Shown: positions 21,915-34,432 of the stretch, one piece after another
Position numbering within the stretch: position 1 is the stretch's first letter
How the letters are laid out: each line of letters begins with the position of its first letter
DNA from: Dokdonella sp.
GTDB taxonomy: Bacteria; Pseudomonadota; Gammaproteobacteria; Xanthomonadales; Rhodanobacteraceae
Reading direction: 5' to 3'
DNA length: 64,000 bases
Assembly: GCA_024707225.1 (NCBI GenBank)
Contig: JANQAE010000001.1
Span: forward strand, 1,919,387 to 1,983,386
The notes under the pieces: generated by a model
What the model saw: the letters and a program-made list of their open reading frames with translations, nothing else
Told to the model about the DNA's origin: nothing
The model's database searches: none
Made by a program: the position numbers and the translations under genes

Positions 21915-22127
21915 ATGAACGTCAAAGACAGCAACGGCACCGCCCTGGCCGACGGCGATTCGGTCCTCGTCATCAAGGATTTGAAGGTCAAGGGCAGCTC
22001 GGTCACGCTCAAGCGCGGCACGCTGATCCGCAACATCCGGCTGACCGACGACGAAGACCTGATCGAGTGCAACGCCGAGAAGGTCAAGGGTCTGGTGCTG
22101 CGCACCGAGTTCCTCAAGAAGGCCTGA
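21915..22127 (+). CDS. PhnA/YjdM-type small protein
   Basis: The 70-residue protein [20 protein letters not shown], followed by [20 protein letters not shown], is the C-terminal domain of the PhnA/YjdM family. The N-terminal zinc ribbon of longer members is absent. Despite the historical name alkylphosphonate uptake, the biochemical role is unclear. A possible -10 box, TATACT, lies at 21865-21870, 45 bases before the ATG; no matching -35 is obvious. The gene is probably monocistronic. Confidence 0.88.
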   Translation: MNVKDSNGTALADGDSVLVIKDLKVKGSSVTLKRGTLIRNIRLTDDEDLIECNAEKVKGLVLRTEFLKKA

Positions 22128-22324
22128 CGCGGCGCCTGGCGCCGCTCCGCAGACCCGGCGCTGCGGGCGACCGTGGCCGTGCCGTGCACGACCGGCGGCC
22201 GAAGCGGTCCGCGCGCATCGGCGCACGACCCGGCACGCCCGGACACGGCCGCACGATGGCAGCTCGCCGCGACGGCCCCGGCAATGCGAGAATCCGCGCG
22301 CCCCTTCCCACTGCCGACGCCCCG

Positions 22325-23251
<927 letters not shown>

Positions 23252-23325
23252 CACGCCGCTCGATGCGGCCCGCCCGGGCGGCGTTTCGCTGGTCATCCCG
23301 GCAGGCCCGGCGAGGATGCGGCGCG

Positions 23326-24459
23326 CTAGCGCAAGGCCGCGCCGAGCGCCTGCAGCAGCGGATCGCGCTGGCCCGGCGGACGGTCGGGCAGATGGCCCTG
23401 CGCGAGCGTCCAGAGGATCGCGCCGCCGAGTCCGTGGCGGCGCCGATACGCGGCCTTGGCCGCGATCGAGGCCGCATCGTCGTACGACACGAACCGGCAG
23501 CCGGCCGGCCCGAACGGCTGCACGGCGCCGAGCCACGGCACCTGCGCCGCCGCGTCCCACTGCGCGCGCTCCGGTGCGTAGTAGTCGGCGACGAGGTTGC
23601 GATAGCTGAGGACGTTGTCGCCGGCGACGACGAAACCGCCGCTCTGTCGCGGCGCGTCGACACCGCGCCAGCAGGTGCCGTAGAACGGGATGCCGATGCC
23701 GAGCCGGTCGCGCGGCACGCCGGCGCGGCGGTAGTAGTCGACGCTGGTCATGAGCGAGGACGGCGTCGTGCCGGTCGCGCCGTCGAGCGCCGCGCTGTGC
23801 CAGCTCAGCCAGCCGTCCCAGCCCCCGGCCATGTCGTAGCTCATCAGGTTGATCTGGTCGAACAGCGGCGCGAGGCGGCCGTAGAACGGATCGGCCGGCG
23901 TCGCGAAGTTCGCGTTGATCCAGCCGAGCGGCACGGTCAGCAGCAGGTCCGGCCGTGCCGCCCGCAGCGCCTGTGCCAGCGCTAGGAAATCGGGCTGGTC
24001 GGCGGCCGGCAGCGGCTCCCAGTCCAGATCGAGGCCGTCGAAGCCGAGTTCGTCGACCGCCTGCAGCAGGCTCGCGACGAAGCGCTCGCGCCGGGCCGGC
24101 GCCGCCGCCGCGACCCAGCCGGCGTGCTCGCCGGCGCCGCCGACCATCAGCACCGCGCGGCGCCCGGCCGCATGCGCGGCCGCCGCGGACTGGCGCGCCC
24201 AGGCCGGACCGGCGACCGGATCGATGTCGAAATGCGTCGTCAGCGTGCCGTCGGCGCGCGGCGTCACGCGGCCGACCATCAGATGCGTGACGACCGAGAA
24301 ATCGATCGCCTCGATCGGATACCGATCGCGCTGGTAGCCGACGGTGTAGCCGGACACCCACGGCGTCTCGAAGCCGTCGGCCGACAGCGTGTCGTCGGCA
24401 AGCGCGGCCGGCGCGACAGCCGCGAGTGCGACGGCGAGCATCCAGGCGACGTGGTGCAT
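23326..24459 (-). CDS. Secreted glycoside hydrolase family 18 protein
   Basis: The 377-residue protein has a signal peptide ([21 protein letters not shown]) and a GH18 barrel. The catalytic DxxDxDxE motif is D141, D144, D146 and E148 in GFDGLDLDWEP. INLMSYDMAGGWDGW and the final ILWTLAQGH strand fit the family. It probably hydrolyses beta-1,4-GlcNAc polymers such as chitin or peptidoglycan; no carbohydrate-binding module is present. Just after the signal peptide, TLSADGFETPW resembles the IFANGFD motif of the large GEVED protein. A longer start at 24534 is open, but the ATG at 24459 gives the clean signal peptide. Confidence 0.9.
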   Translation of the reverse strand: MHHVAWMLAVALAAVAPAALADDTLSADGFETPWVSGYTVGYQRDRYPIEAIDFSVVTHLMVGRVTPRADGTLTTHFDIDPVAGPAWARQSAAAAHAAGRRAVLMVGGAGEHAGWVAAAAPARRERFVASLLQAVDELGFDGLDLDWEPLPAADQPDFLALAQALRAARPDLLLTVPLGWINANFATPADPFYGRLAPLFDQINLMSYDMAGGWDGWLSWHSAALDGATGTTPSSLMTSVDYYRRAGVPRDRLGIGIPFYGTCWRGVDAPRQSGGFVVAGDNVLSYRNLVADYYAPERAQWDAAAQVPWLGAVQPFGPAGCRFVSYDDAASIAAKAAYRRRHGLGGAILWTLAQGHLPDRPPGQRDPLLQALGAALR

Positions 24460-24564
24460 CGATCCATTCCATGACGGGAAGACCGGCACCGATGCTCGCA
24501 TCGGTGCCGGCCCGGCGTCCGTCGGATCGGTCACGGCCGCCGGTGCAGCGGCTGCGTGTTGCGC

Positions 24565-25595
<1,031 letters not shown>

Positions 25596-25634
25596 CGGAA
25601 ACTCCTGGTGGGGTGTGGGAGGAGAACGAGTGCG

Positions 25635-25946
25635 TCAGGCGCCGTCGTGATGGCGCAGGATCGCGTCGAGCAGGCCCGGGAAACGTGCGTCGACCTCGGC
25701 CTTGCGCGCGCGGTTGATGACCTCCACGCCGCGCTTCTCGGAACGGATCAGGCCGGCCTCGCGCAGCACGCGGTGGTGGAACGAGATCGTCGACGGCGAC
25801 AGATCGGCGCAGGCCTTCGAGCAGCTCAGGCCCTCGCAGCCGAGCAGCTTGACCATGACGCCGCGCCGCACCGGGTCGGACAGCGCGTGCAGGATGGCGT
25901 CGATGTCGAACGCGCGGGCGGGCGGATGCCGGAACGGGCGGGCCAT
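25635..25946 (-). CDS. ArsR-family winged-helix repressor
   Basis: The 103-residue protein has the ArsR fold: ILHALSDPVRRGVMVKLLG, then the recognition helix LSPSTISFHHRVLREAGLI and a wing SEKRGVEVINRA. Three cysteines (C37, C42, C46) flank the start of the DNA-binding helices and could form a thiol or metal sensor. The classical ELCVCDL metal motif is absent, so the ligand is unknown. It is the first gene of a likely two-gene operon with the aldo/keto reductase. A strong inverted repeat lies 28-48 bases upstream, so it probably represses itself and the reductase. Confidence 0.88.
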   Translation of the reverse strand: MARPFRHPPARAFDIDAILHALSDPVRRGVMVKLLGCEGLSCSKACADLSPSTISFHHRVLREAGLIRSEKRGVEVINRARKAEVDARFPGLLDAILRHHDGA

Positions 25947-25973
25947 GCGCGGACGATAGCGAAGGGGCACCGG

Positions 25974-25994
25974 TACTTCAATCTTCTTGAAGTA
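25974..25994. promoter_or_regulatory. Probable ArsR operator
   Basis: TACTTCAA (25974-25981) and TTGAAGTA (25987-25994) form perfect 8-bp inverted arms around TCTTC. The TTCAA-N5-TTGAA core resembles known ArsR-family operators. It sits in the 129-bp gap between the ArsR gene and the divergent ChaC gene, so it could affect both. Confidence 0.75.
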
Positions 25995-26075
25995 TGCGGG
26001 CCATCCGCGCATGCGCCTCGTCAGCCCGCGGCGCCGGCTTTAGTATTGCGTCGAGCCGCGCCGCCGCCTGCAACG

Positions 26076-26666
26076 ATGTCGACCGATACCACCGCGATCA
26101 ACCGTGAGATGCGCCTGTTCGAGCGAGAGTCGCAGCTTTGGCTGTTCGGCTACGGCTCGCTGATCTACAAGGCCGACTTCGCGTATCTGGAGCGCCGCCG
26201 TGCGCAGGTGGAAGGCTGGACGCGGCGCTTCTGGCAGGGCTCGCACGACCACCGCGGCACGCCCGAGGCACCCGGTCGCGTGGTCACGCTGATCGAGATG
26301 CCGGGCGCGGTCTGCGTCGGCGCGGCCTATCGGATCACGCCGGAGGTCTTCGCGCATCTGGACCATCGCGAGAAGAACGGCTATCTGCGCCGCCGCGTCA
26401 CGCTCGGCTTCGCCGACGGTACCGGCGCCGAGGGCCTGGTCTACATCGCCGATCCGGCCAATGCCGCGTATCTGGGACCGGCACCGGAAGCCGCGATCGC
26501 GCGTCACATCGCGACCGCGGCCGGGCCGAGCGGACCGAACCGGGACTACCTGCTGCGGCTGGCCGAGGCGCTGCGGACGCTCGGGGCCGACGATCCGCAT
26601 GTGTTCGCGATCGAGCGCGAGCTGTTGGCGCTCGACGCGGGCGCCGCGCACGGCACGCCGGCCTGA
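26076..26666 (+). CDS. Gamma-glutamylcyclotransferase, ChaC family
   Basis: The 196-residue protein carries the ChaC glycine loop LWLFGYGSLIYKADF. A RRRAQVEGWTRRFWQGSHDH segment follows, and the likely catalytic Glu lies in LDHREKNGY. Family members cleave glutathione to 5-oxoproline and Cys-Gly in the cytoplasm. The ATG at 26076 was chosen because it precedes the conserved core by about 20 residues; longer in-frame starts run into the upstream regulatory region. It is divergent from the ArsR/aldo-keto reductase operon and convergent with the VWA gene. Confidence 0.9.
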   Translation: MSTDTTAINREMRLFERESQLWLFGYGSLIYKADFAYLERRRAQVEGWTRRFWQGSHDHRGTPEAPGRVVTLIEMPGAVCVGAAYRITPEVFAHLDHREKNGYLRRRVTLGFADGTGAEGLVYIADPANAAYLGPAPEAAIARHIATAAGPSGPNRDYLLRLAEALRTLGADDPHVFAIERELLALDAGAAHGTPA

Positions 26667-26673
26667 GCAGCAC

Positions 26674-27842
26674 TCAGCGCGCGAGGAACGCCATCGCCGT
26701 GGCCAGGCCGTCGGTCGTCAGCGGATACATGCGCCGTTCGACCAGCTCGTGCACCAGCGCGGTCGAGGCCGCATAGTGCCAGTGCGAGGCCGGCGTCGGA
26801 TTGATCCAGACCAGCTTCGGGAAGTGCGCCTTGATGCGGCCGAACCAGACCGCACCGGCTTCCTCGTTCCAGTACTCGACGCTGCCGCCGGGTTCGGTGA
26901 TCTCGTACGGACCCATCGCCGCGTCGCCGACGAAGACCACGCGGTGATCGGCACCGTAGCGGCGCAGCAGGTCCAGCGTCGGCGTGCGCTGCGCTTCGCG
27001 GCGGCGGTTGTCGGTCCAGACGTGGTCGTAGACGAAGTTGTGGAAGTAGTAGTGCTCGAGCCGCTTGAACTCGGATCGCGCCGCGCCGAACAGCGCCTCG
27101 CAGGCCGCGACGTGCTCGTCCATCGAGCCGCCGATGTCGAGGAACAGCAGCAGCTTGACCGCGTTGCGGCGCTCCGGCCGCAGCCGCACGTCGAGCAGGC
27201 CGCCGTCGCGCGCGGTCGCGGTGACCGTCGCGTCGAGATCGAGCTCCTCGGCCGCGCCTTCGCGCGCGAACCGGCGCAGGCGGCGCAAGGCCAGCTTGAG
27301 ATTGCGCGGCCCGAGCTCGGCGTCGCCGTCGAGGTTGCGATAGCTGCGCCGCTCCCAGACCTTGGCCGCCATGCGGCCGCCGCCGGCCGGACCGAGCCGG
27401 ATGCCGTCCGGATGATGGCCGGCCGCGCCGAACGGGCTGGTGCCGCCGGTGCCGATCCAGCGATTGCCGCCGCTGTGGCGTCCGGTCTGCTCGGCCAGGC
27501 GCCGGCGGAACGCCTCGATCAGCGCGTCGAGGCCGCCGAGCGCCTCGACGCGGGCCTTCTCCTCGGCGCTGAACTCGCGTGTGAACTGCGTGCGCAGCCA
27601 GTCCTCGGGCACCTGCGCCAGCGACTCCGGCGCGATCGACTGCGCGGCCGCGAGATACGCGCCGAACGCGCGGTCGAAGCGGTCGTAGTGGCGCTCGTCC
27701 TTGACCAGGATCGCGCGCGCCAGCGCGCGGAAGGCCTCGACGTCGGCGAATGCGAAGCCGGCCTCGAGCGCGGCCATCAGATCGAGCCATTCGCGCAGCG
27801 TGACCGGCACGCGCGCCGCGCGCAGCGCGTCGAACAGGCCGA

Positions 27843-27849
<7 letters not shown>
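26674..27849 (-). CDS. VWA domain protein, CoxE-like, partner of MoxR ATPase
   Basis: The 391-residue protein begins MLIGLFDALRAARVPVTLRE, typical of CoxE-like proteins. It carries a von Willebrand A domain in its C-terminal half with MIDAS-like residues in LLFLDIGGSMDEHV; the motif is D-I-G-G-S rather than the usual DxSxS, so metal binding may be altered. MoxR/VWA pairs act as chaperone-type systems that assemble or activate partner complexes. The start overlaps the upstream MoxR gene by 7 bases, so they are surely translated together. Confidence 0.9.
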
Positions 27850-28745
<896 letters not shown>

Positions 28746-28826
28746 CGGCGGGCGGCGGCGGACGGAGCCGTCACGATACCAAAGCCGCCCAGGCCCGCAT
28801 GTGGCGCGTCGCGCGCGCGCACCGAT

Positions 28827-31204
28827 TCAGCGCGCGGCCGGCGCGCACGGCGCCGCCGCGAACCGGCCGTCGCGGCACAGCTGCGCGGCGAGCTCGGCGG
28901 CGTAGTCGCGCGTCGAGGCCGGCGCCTGCGCGAGCGCGTCGGGTGGCGTGTACAGGCGCAGCAGCAGGCCGGCCGCCTCGGTGTCGCGTCCCTGCGCGAG
29001 CCGCGTGCCGGCCAGCGCCGCCAGCGCATTGAGCCGGTAGTGGCTGCGGCCGTCCGGATAGAGCCGCTCGGCCATCGCGGCAGCCTCCCCGGCGGCGGCC
29101 TCGGCCTGGTCGAGCCGGCCGAGCGCCAGCGCCTGCCGCGCCAGGTTCGTCATCGGCACCAGGACCATCTCGTGGTCGCCGCGAACGCGCGCCGGTGCAT
29201 CGCGACCGCGCGCGCCTGCAGCGCGATCGCGGCGTCGCGGTCGCCGCGCACCCAGGCCAGGCGCGCGCGATTGTTGAGGATCACCGCCAGATGCGGACTG
29301 CCGTCCGGATACGCCGCCTCGAGCACCGGCTGCGCCTCGCGGTACAGCGCGTCGGCGCGCGCCAGATCGCCGCTGCCGCGCGCGCCGACCGCCTGGGCCA
29401 GATTGGCCAGCGTGCGCGCACGCTGATCGGCCGAGACCGGCACGCGACCGTTGGCGTCGGCCGCGACCGCACGCTCCAGGTACGGCGTGGCGCGCGCGAA
29501 ATCCTCGCGGACCAGGTGCATCACGCCGGCGTCGTTGAGCACGTTGCCGTAGACGGCCTCGCGCGTCAGGCCGCCGCGCTCGAGCCGCGCCAGCGCCTCG
29601 TCGAACAGGCGCTGGGCCTCCTCGTAGCGGCCCTGGTCCTTGCGCAGGCTCGCCATCGACGCCAGTGCGGCCAGCGTGCGCGGATCGTCGGCGCCGAACA
29701 GCGCCTCGGCGTCGGCCAGCGCGCGCTGCAGCTGGAACTCGGCCGCGTCGAGGCGGCCGGTCGCGAGCATGCTCTCGCCGAGTGCGCTGCGCACGCCGAC
29801 GGCGAGGTCGGCGCGGTCGCCGAAGCGCTCCTCGACCTTGCCGGCCGCTGTCGTCAGCGCCTCGCTGAGGCTGATCTCCTCGCCGCTCATGTACGGATTG
29901 GAGGTCTTGAGCACGTCGACCAGGAACGCGTTGACGGCCGCGGTATCGGCGGCCGCGCGATGCGCCGCGGCGGCCTGCCAGATCGCGACGGCGCCGGCCG
30001 CGAGCACCGCGACCACGGCCAGCGCGCCGGCCGCGCAGGCCAGCCGGTGGCGGCCGACGAACTTGCCGATGCGGTAGCCGAGCGAGTCCGGATGCGCCTG
30101 CACCGGCCGGCCGGCCAGATGACGGCGCAGATCGTCGGCCAGCGCCTGCGCCGAGTCGTAGCGGCGCTCCGGCGCCTTGTGCATCGCGCGCGCGACGATG
30201 CGCTCCAGATCGGCGCCGAACGCCGGCCGCGACTCGCGCGCCGCGTCGGCCGCCCGTGCCGCCGCGCGCGCCTGGCGCAGCGGCACCGGCGCGGTGTCGC
30301 AGACGATGCGCTCGATCTCGGCGGGACTGAGGCCGTCCAGCCGGTACGGGCGCATGCCGGTCAGCAGCTCGTAGAGGATCACGCCGAGCGAATAGACGTC
30401 CGATGCGGTCGTCGGCGGCTCCAGCCGCAGCTGCTCGGGGCTGGCATAGGCCGGCGTCAATGCGAGCAGGCCGGGGCGCGTCGTCGCGCGTTCGGCATCG
30501 GCGCCGAGCATGCGCGCGATGCCGAAATCGAGCAGGCGCGGCTCGCCGTCGGCGCCGACCAGGACGTTGCCGGGCTTCAGATCGCGATGCACGATCAGAT
30601 GCCGGTGTGCGGCCTGCACGCCGTCGCAGACCTTACAGAACAGCGCCAGGCGTGCCCGCGTGTCGAGGCGCTGCCGCTCGCAATGGACCAGCAGCGAATC
30701 GCCCTCGACGTAGTCCATGACCAGATACGGCAGGCCATCGAGGCTGCCGCCGTCGAGGATCCGCGCGACGTTCGGGTGATCGACGCGCGCGAGCAGCACG
30801 CGCTCGTTCTCGAAGCGGGCGATCAGCTCGCGCCGCCGCTCGCCGGCGAACAGCAGATGGTCGGTCCGCACGAACTTGACCGCCACCTGGCGCTGATACG
30901 CGCCGTCGGTGCGCTCGGCCAGGAACACCACGCCCATGCCGCCGGCGTCGAGCTCGCGCAGCAGCCGCCACGGACCGACCGATTCGCCCGGCGCCGGCAG
31001 GCCGGCGAGCGCCGGCAGCGGCCGCGCGGCCGGCGGATCGAGGAAGCCTTCGTCCGGCGCGGCACGCTCGAGCAGGGCGCGCACGCGCGCCTGCACCGCG
31101 GCCGGCAGCGCCTGCGCCTCGAGCCAGGTCAGGCGCTCGGCCGCCGGCTGCGCCAGCGCCGCCTCGAGCACGCGCATCGCCTCGACTTCGATGGTCAGAT
31201 CCAT
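28827..31204 (-). CDS. Membrane Ser/Thr protein kinase with C-terminal TPR region, apparent -1 frameshift
   Basis: The kinase domain runs from about residue 75 (LDAGGMGVVFLAERT) through IVHRDLKPGNVLV and LLDFGIARML to about 350. A hydrophobic helix ACAAGALAVVAVLAAGAVAI follows near 390, then tetratricopeptide-like repeats. The first frame ends at 29150 just after MHRRAFAA. The next frame carries on with HEMVLVPMTNLARQALALG and ends at 28827 with further TPR-like helices. One missing base near 29165-29180 explains the break; repaired, the protein is about 793 residues. It faces a divergent ECF sigma gene, a pairing known in Xanthomonadales and Vibrio where the kinase activates the sigma factor. 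Confidence 0.88.
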
Positions 31205-31564
31205 GCGCCCTCCCCGGCCGCCGCGGGCGCGGCAGTGTAGGCGGTTTCGCCGGGCGCGCCATCCGGCTTGCCGGGCCGCATCGGGCGCGTCGCCGGCACC
31301 TGGCGCGATGCCGGCCAGACGCGCACGGACCTGCACGGACGTGCAGGCACGTCTTGAGCTGCCGCGGCGGCGCCGCCGCGAGCCGACCGCCAGGCCGCGG
31401 CATGCGCGGCCGCGGCATGGTCACCGGGCGCCGCCCGGGCGGCCTCGCCCCGCTTCGCCGTGCGACGACAGTACGCTGCAGGTCCGGCAGCGCGTGCCGG
31501 CAGCGGCGCGCCGGCCCGGCCGGCCGGGGCTGGATCGCGCGGCCGGAGGCTCTACACTGGCGCG
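31205..31564. other. Divergent kinase/sigma-factor intergenic region
   Basis: These 360 bases lie between the oppositely directed kinase and ECF sigma genes and should contain both promoters. I see no convincing sigma-70 boxes and no credible small gene; the open frames crossing it are Arg/Ala/Gly-rich shadows. Control by the ECF factor itself is plausible but cannot be read here. Confidence 0.5.
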
Positions 31565-32128
31565 ATGAGCGTGGCGGTGACCCAACTGCTGGTGGACTGG
31601 CGCGGCGGCGATACCGGCGCGCGCGACCGGCTGGCCGCGCTGCTGTATCCGGAATTGCACCGCCTCGCCGAGCAGGCATTCCGGCGCGAGCGCGGCGGCC
31701 ACACGCTGCAGCCGACCGCGCTGGTCAACGAGGCCTGGCTGCGCCTGATCGGCTCACCGGCGCTGCCGGGCGAGGACCGCGGCCACCTGCTCGCGGTCGC
31801 CGCGCGGCTGATGCGCGAGATCCTGATCGACCATGCGCGGCGCCGCAACGCGGCCAAGCGCGACGGCGGCGAGCGCATCACGCTGAGCGGTCTGGAGATC
31901 GCGGCCGACGAGGCGCTGGATCTGGTCGACCTCGACGAGGCGCTGGTCCGGCTCGAGCGGATCGACCCGGTCAAGGCGCGCATCGTCGAGCTGCGCTATT
32001 TCGGCGGCCTCAGCATCGAGGAGACCGGCCAGGTGCTCGAGCAGTCGCCGGCGACCGTCAAGCGGCACTGGCAGGCTGCGCGTGTGTGGCTGTTCGATGC
32101 GCTCGGCGACGCGCCGCCCAGGAGCTGA
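31565..32128 (+). CDS. ECF sigma factor, TIGR02999 type
   Basis: The 187-residue protein has region 2 signatures YPELHRLAEQAFRRERGG and TLQPTALVNEAWLRL, and region 4 GLSIEETGQVLEQSPATVKR. This is the TIGR02999-like group, usually encoded beside Ser/Thr kinases rather than anti-sigma factors. No anti-sigma gene lies nearby. In related kinase-linked ECFs (EcfP in Vibrio, EcfK in Xanthomonas) threonine phosphorylation is needed for activity; whether that holds here is inference. The region 2 linker HTLQPTALV supplies candidate Thr residues. Confidence 0.92.
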   Translation: MSVAVTQLLVDWRGGDTGARDRLAALLYPELHRLAEQAFRRERGGHTLQPTALVNEAWLRLIGSPALPGEDRGHLLAVAARLMREILIDHARRRNAAKRDGGERITLSGLEIAADEALDLVDLDEALVRLERIDPVKARIVELRYFGGLSIEETGQVLEQSPATVKRHWQAARVWLFDALGDAPPRS

Positions 32129-32407
32129 TCCGCTGCGCGCGTTGAGCGTCTGGTGCTCGCGCAGGCAGGTCCGGCGACGCCGGTCTCGCGACGGCGGCGC
32201 GATGCGGCGATGCCGTTGGCGTGTCCAGAAGCGAACCGTCGCTCGGGCGCGCTGCGGCGCCACCGGATCGCACGACGCGGGCGCGGCGCCTACGGCCGGA
32301 CCGATCGGCGAACACGTTCGACCCGGCGCTGACCTGCCCGGCGCGCACGCGCCGGCAGCCACATGGTGCCCGGCCACGCGCAGGCCGGGCGGCCGGCGAC
32401 CGCGCAC

Positions 32408-32596
32408 TCAGTCGCGATCGGTCGCCGCGTCGACGTCGATCAGGCCGCCGTCCTCGTCGACGCGGATGCGCAGCTCGATCGGCCGGCAGCAGATCGCGCA
32501 GTCCTCGACATAGGCCTGCGAGCCGGCCGAGCAGTCGACCGTGGTCTCGAATCCCTCGCCGCAGTACGGGCAATGGATCAGCACCGCTTCAAGCAT
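32408..32596 (-). CDS. CPXCG-motif zinc-ribbon protein
   Basis: The 62-residue protein has two zinc knuckles, CPYCGEGFE near residue 9 and CAICCRPIEL near 33, followed by an acidic tail. This is the CPXCG-motif cysteine-rich family found widely in gammaproteobacteria, of unknown function. Its start overlaps the hemW stop by 8 bases, so it is translated with hemW. The 279 bases on its 3' side, up to the convergent ECF gene, show no terminator or gene. Confidence 0.88.
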   Translation of the reverse strand: MLEAVLIHCPYCGEGFETTVDCSAGSQAYVEDCAICCRPIELRIRVDEDGGLIDVDAATDRD

Positions 32597-33767
32597 GGCG
32601 GTCCTCCGGCAGGAACAGCGCGATCAGATCGTTGAGGAAGCGCTGGCCGTCGTCGCTGGCACGCAGCAGACCGGGCGCCTGGTCGAGCCAGCCGCGGCGC
32701 TGCGCGGCCGCCAGCGGCGCGGCGATCGCCGCATCCGGCAGGCCGGTGCGCTCGGCGAACGCCGCGGCCGGCACGCCGTCGATCAGGCGCAGCGCGTTCA
32801 TCGCGTACTCGAACGGCAGGTCGGCGGCGCCGATCGTCACGTCCTCGGCGATGCGGCGCGCGCTGCCGGCATGGGCCAGGTACGCCCGCGGCGTGCGCTG
32901 CTTGGCGCGGCGGCGGATCGTGCCGGCGGTCGCGTCGGTCAGCTTGCCGTGCGCGCCGGCGCCGATGCCCAGATAGTCGCCGAAACGCCAGTAGTTCAGA
33001 TTGTGCGCGGCCTGCCGGCCCGGGCGCGCATAGGCCGAGACCTCGTACTGCGCATAGCCGGCTTCGGCCAGGCGCTGCTGGCAGCGCTCCTGCATGTCCC
33101 AGGCCGCATCGCCGTCGGGCAGCGGCGGCGGCCGCGCCGCGAACAGCGTGTTCGGCTCCAGCGTGAGCTGGTAGTGCGACAGGTGCGGCGGCGCCAGCGC
33201 GATCGAGCGCTCGACGTCGGCCAGCGCGCCGGCCAGGTCCTGCTGCGGCAGCGCGTACATCAGGTCGATGTTGAAATTGTCGATGCCGGCCGCGCGCGCC
33301 TGCGCGATCGCCTGCTCGGCCTCGCCGGCCGAATGGATGCGGCCGAGCCGCTCGAGCATCGCATCGTCGAAGCTCTGCACGCCGAAGCTGATCCGGTTGA
33401 CGCCGGCGGCGCGATAGCCGTCGAAGCGGCCGTGCTCGACCGTGCCGGGATTGGTCTCGAGCGTGATCTCGGCATCCGGCGCGATCGCGAGGCGCGCGGC
33501 GACGCCGTCGAGGATGCGGCCGATCGCGGCCGGCGCGAACAGGCTCGGCGTGCCGCCGCCGAAGAAGACGCTGATCAGCGGGCGCCCGGCCGCGGCCGCA
33601 CCGAAATCGGCCAGATCCCGGTCGAGATCGTCCAGCAGCGCGTCGACGTAGGCCTCCTGCGGGAGGCCGTCGCGCACGGCGTGCGAGTTGAAGTCGCAGT
33701 ACGGACATTTCCTGACGCACCACGGAATGTGCACGTACAGCGACAGCGGCGGTGCGGTCAGCGGCAT
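32589..33767 (-). CDS. hemW: Radical SAM haem chaperone HemW
   Basis: The 392-residue protein has the radical-SAM cluster motif in YVHIPWCVRKCPYCDFNSH, a GGGTPSL glycine motif and NLNIDL-type strands (here DNFNIDLMYALP). The HNLNYW stretch near residue 270 is the HNxxYW signature that separates HemW from true coproporphyrinogen dehydrogenase HemN. HemW binds haem and is thought to insert it into respiratory proteins. The start MPLTAPPLSLYVHIPWC is the family norm. The gene follows rdgB on the same strand after 71 bases. Confidence 0.95.
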   Translation of the reverse strand: MPLTAPPLSLYVHIPWCVRKCPYCDFNSHAVRDGLPQEAYVDALLDDLDRDLADFGAAAAGRPLISVFFGGGTPSLFAPAAIGRILDGVAARLAIAPDAEITLETNPGTVEHGRFDGYRAAGVNRISFGVQSFDDAMLERLGRIHSAGEAEQAIAQARAAGIDNFNIDLMYALPQQDLAGALADVERSIALAPPHLSHYQLTLEPNTLFAARPPPLPDGDAAWDMQERCQQRLAEAGYAQYEVSAYARPGRQAAHNLNYWRFGDYLGIGAGAHGKLTDATAGTIRRRAKQRTPRAYLAHAGSARRIAEDVTIGAADLPFEYAMNALRLIDGVPAAAFAERTGLPDAAIAAPLAAAQRRGWLDQAPGLLRASDDGQRFLNDLIALFLPEDRHA

Positions 33768-33838
33768 GGCAGGCGAAGGGCGGAGGATACGGTCGTCGAG
33801 ATGGGGTCGGCCACCGCCGCCGCAACGGCCGGACGGAT

Positions 33839-34432
33839 TCAGGCGCCGCTCGCCAGGGCTTGGCACAGCTGCGCCAGCGCCTGGCCGCGGTGACTGACCG
33901 CATTCTTGGCCGCCGGCGCGAGCTCCGCCGCGCTGAGGCCGCTGACCCGATCGAGGAAGACCGGATCGTAGCCGTGGCCGCCGCTGCCGCGCGGCGCCGC
34001 GAGGATCGAGCCGTGCCAGCGGCCTTCGGCGATCAGCGGCGCCGGATCGTCCGGCGCGTTCAGCAGCACGATCGTGCAGTGGAAATGCGCGGCGCGGCGC
34101 TCCGGCGGCACCTCGCGCAGCGCGTCGAGCAGATGCGCGATGTTCGCGGCACTGTCGCCGTGACGGCCGGCATAGCGGGCCGAGCGCAAGCCCGGCGCGC
34201 CGCCGAGCGCGGCCACGCACAGTCCCGAATCGTCGGCCAGCGCCGGCAGGCCGGACAGGCGCGCCGCGTGGCGCGCCTTGATCAGCGCGTTCTCGACGAA
34301 GGTGGCGCCGGTCTCCTCGGCATCATCGATGCCGAGCGCCGACTGCGCGACCAGCTCGATGCCGGCATCGGCGAGGATCGCGCGGATTTCCTCGAGCTTG
34401 CCGGCGTTCGAGCTGGCCAGGACCCATTTCAC
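33839..34432 (-). CDS. rdgB: XTP/dITP pyrophosphatase RdgB (HAM1)
   Basis: The 197-residue protein opens [18 protein letters not shown], has [14 protein letters not shown] and LADDSGLCV for substrate and metal binding, and ends [10 protein letters not shown]. It hydrolyses non-canonical purine triphosphates and prevents mutagenic incorporation. The start is the GTG at 34432, overlapping the rph stop by four bases (GTGA), so rph and rdgB are translationally coupled. The order rph-rdgB-hemW is common in gammaproteobacteria. Confidence 0.96.
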   Translation of the reverse strand: MKWVLASSNAGKLEEIRAILADAGIELVAQSALGIDDAEETGATFVENALIKARHAARLSGLPALADDSGLCVAALGGAPGLRSARYAGRHGDSAANIAHLLDALREVPPERRAAHFHCTIVLLNAPDDPAPLIAEGRWHGSILAAPRGSGGHGYDPVFLDRVSGLSAAELAPAAKNAVSHRGQALAQLCQALASGA

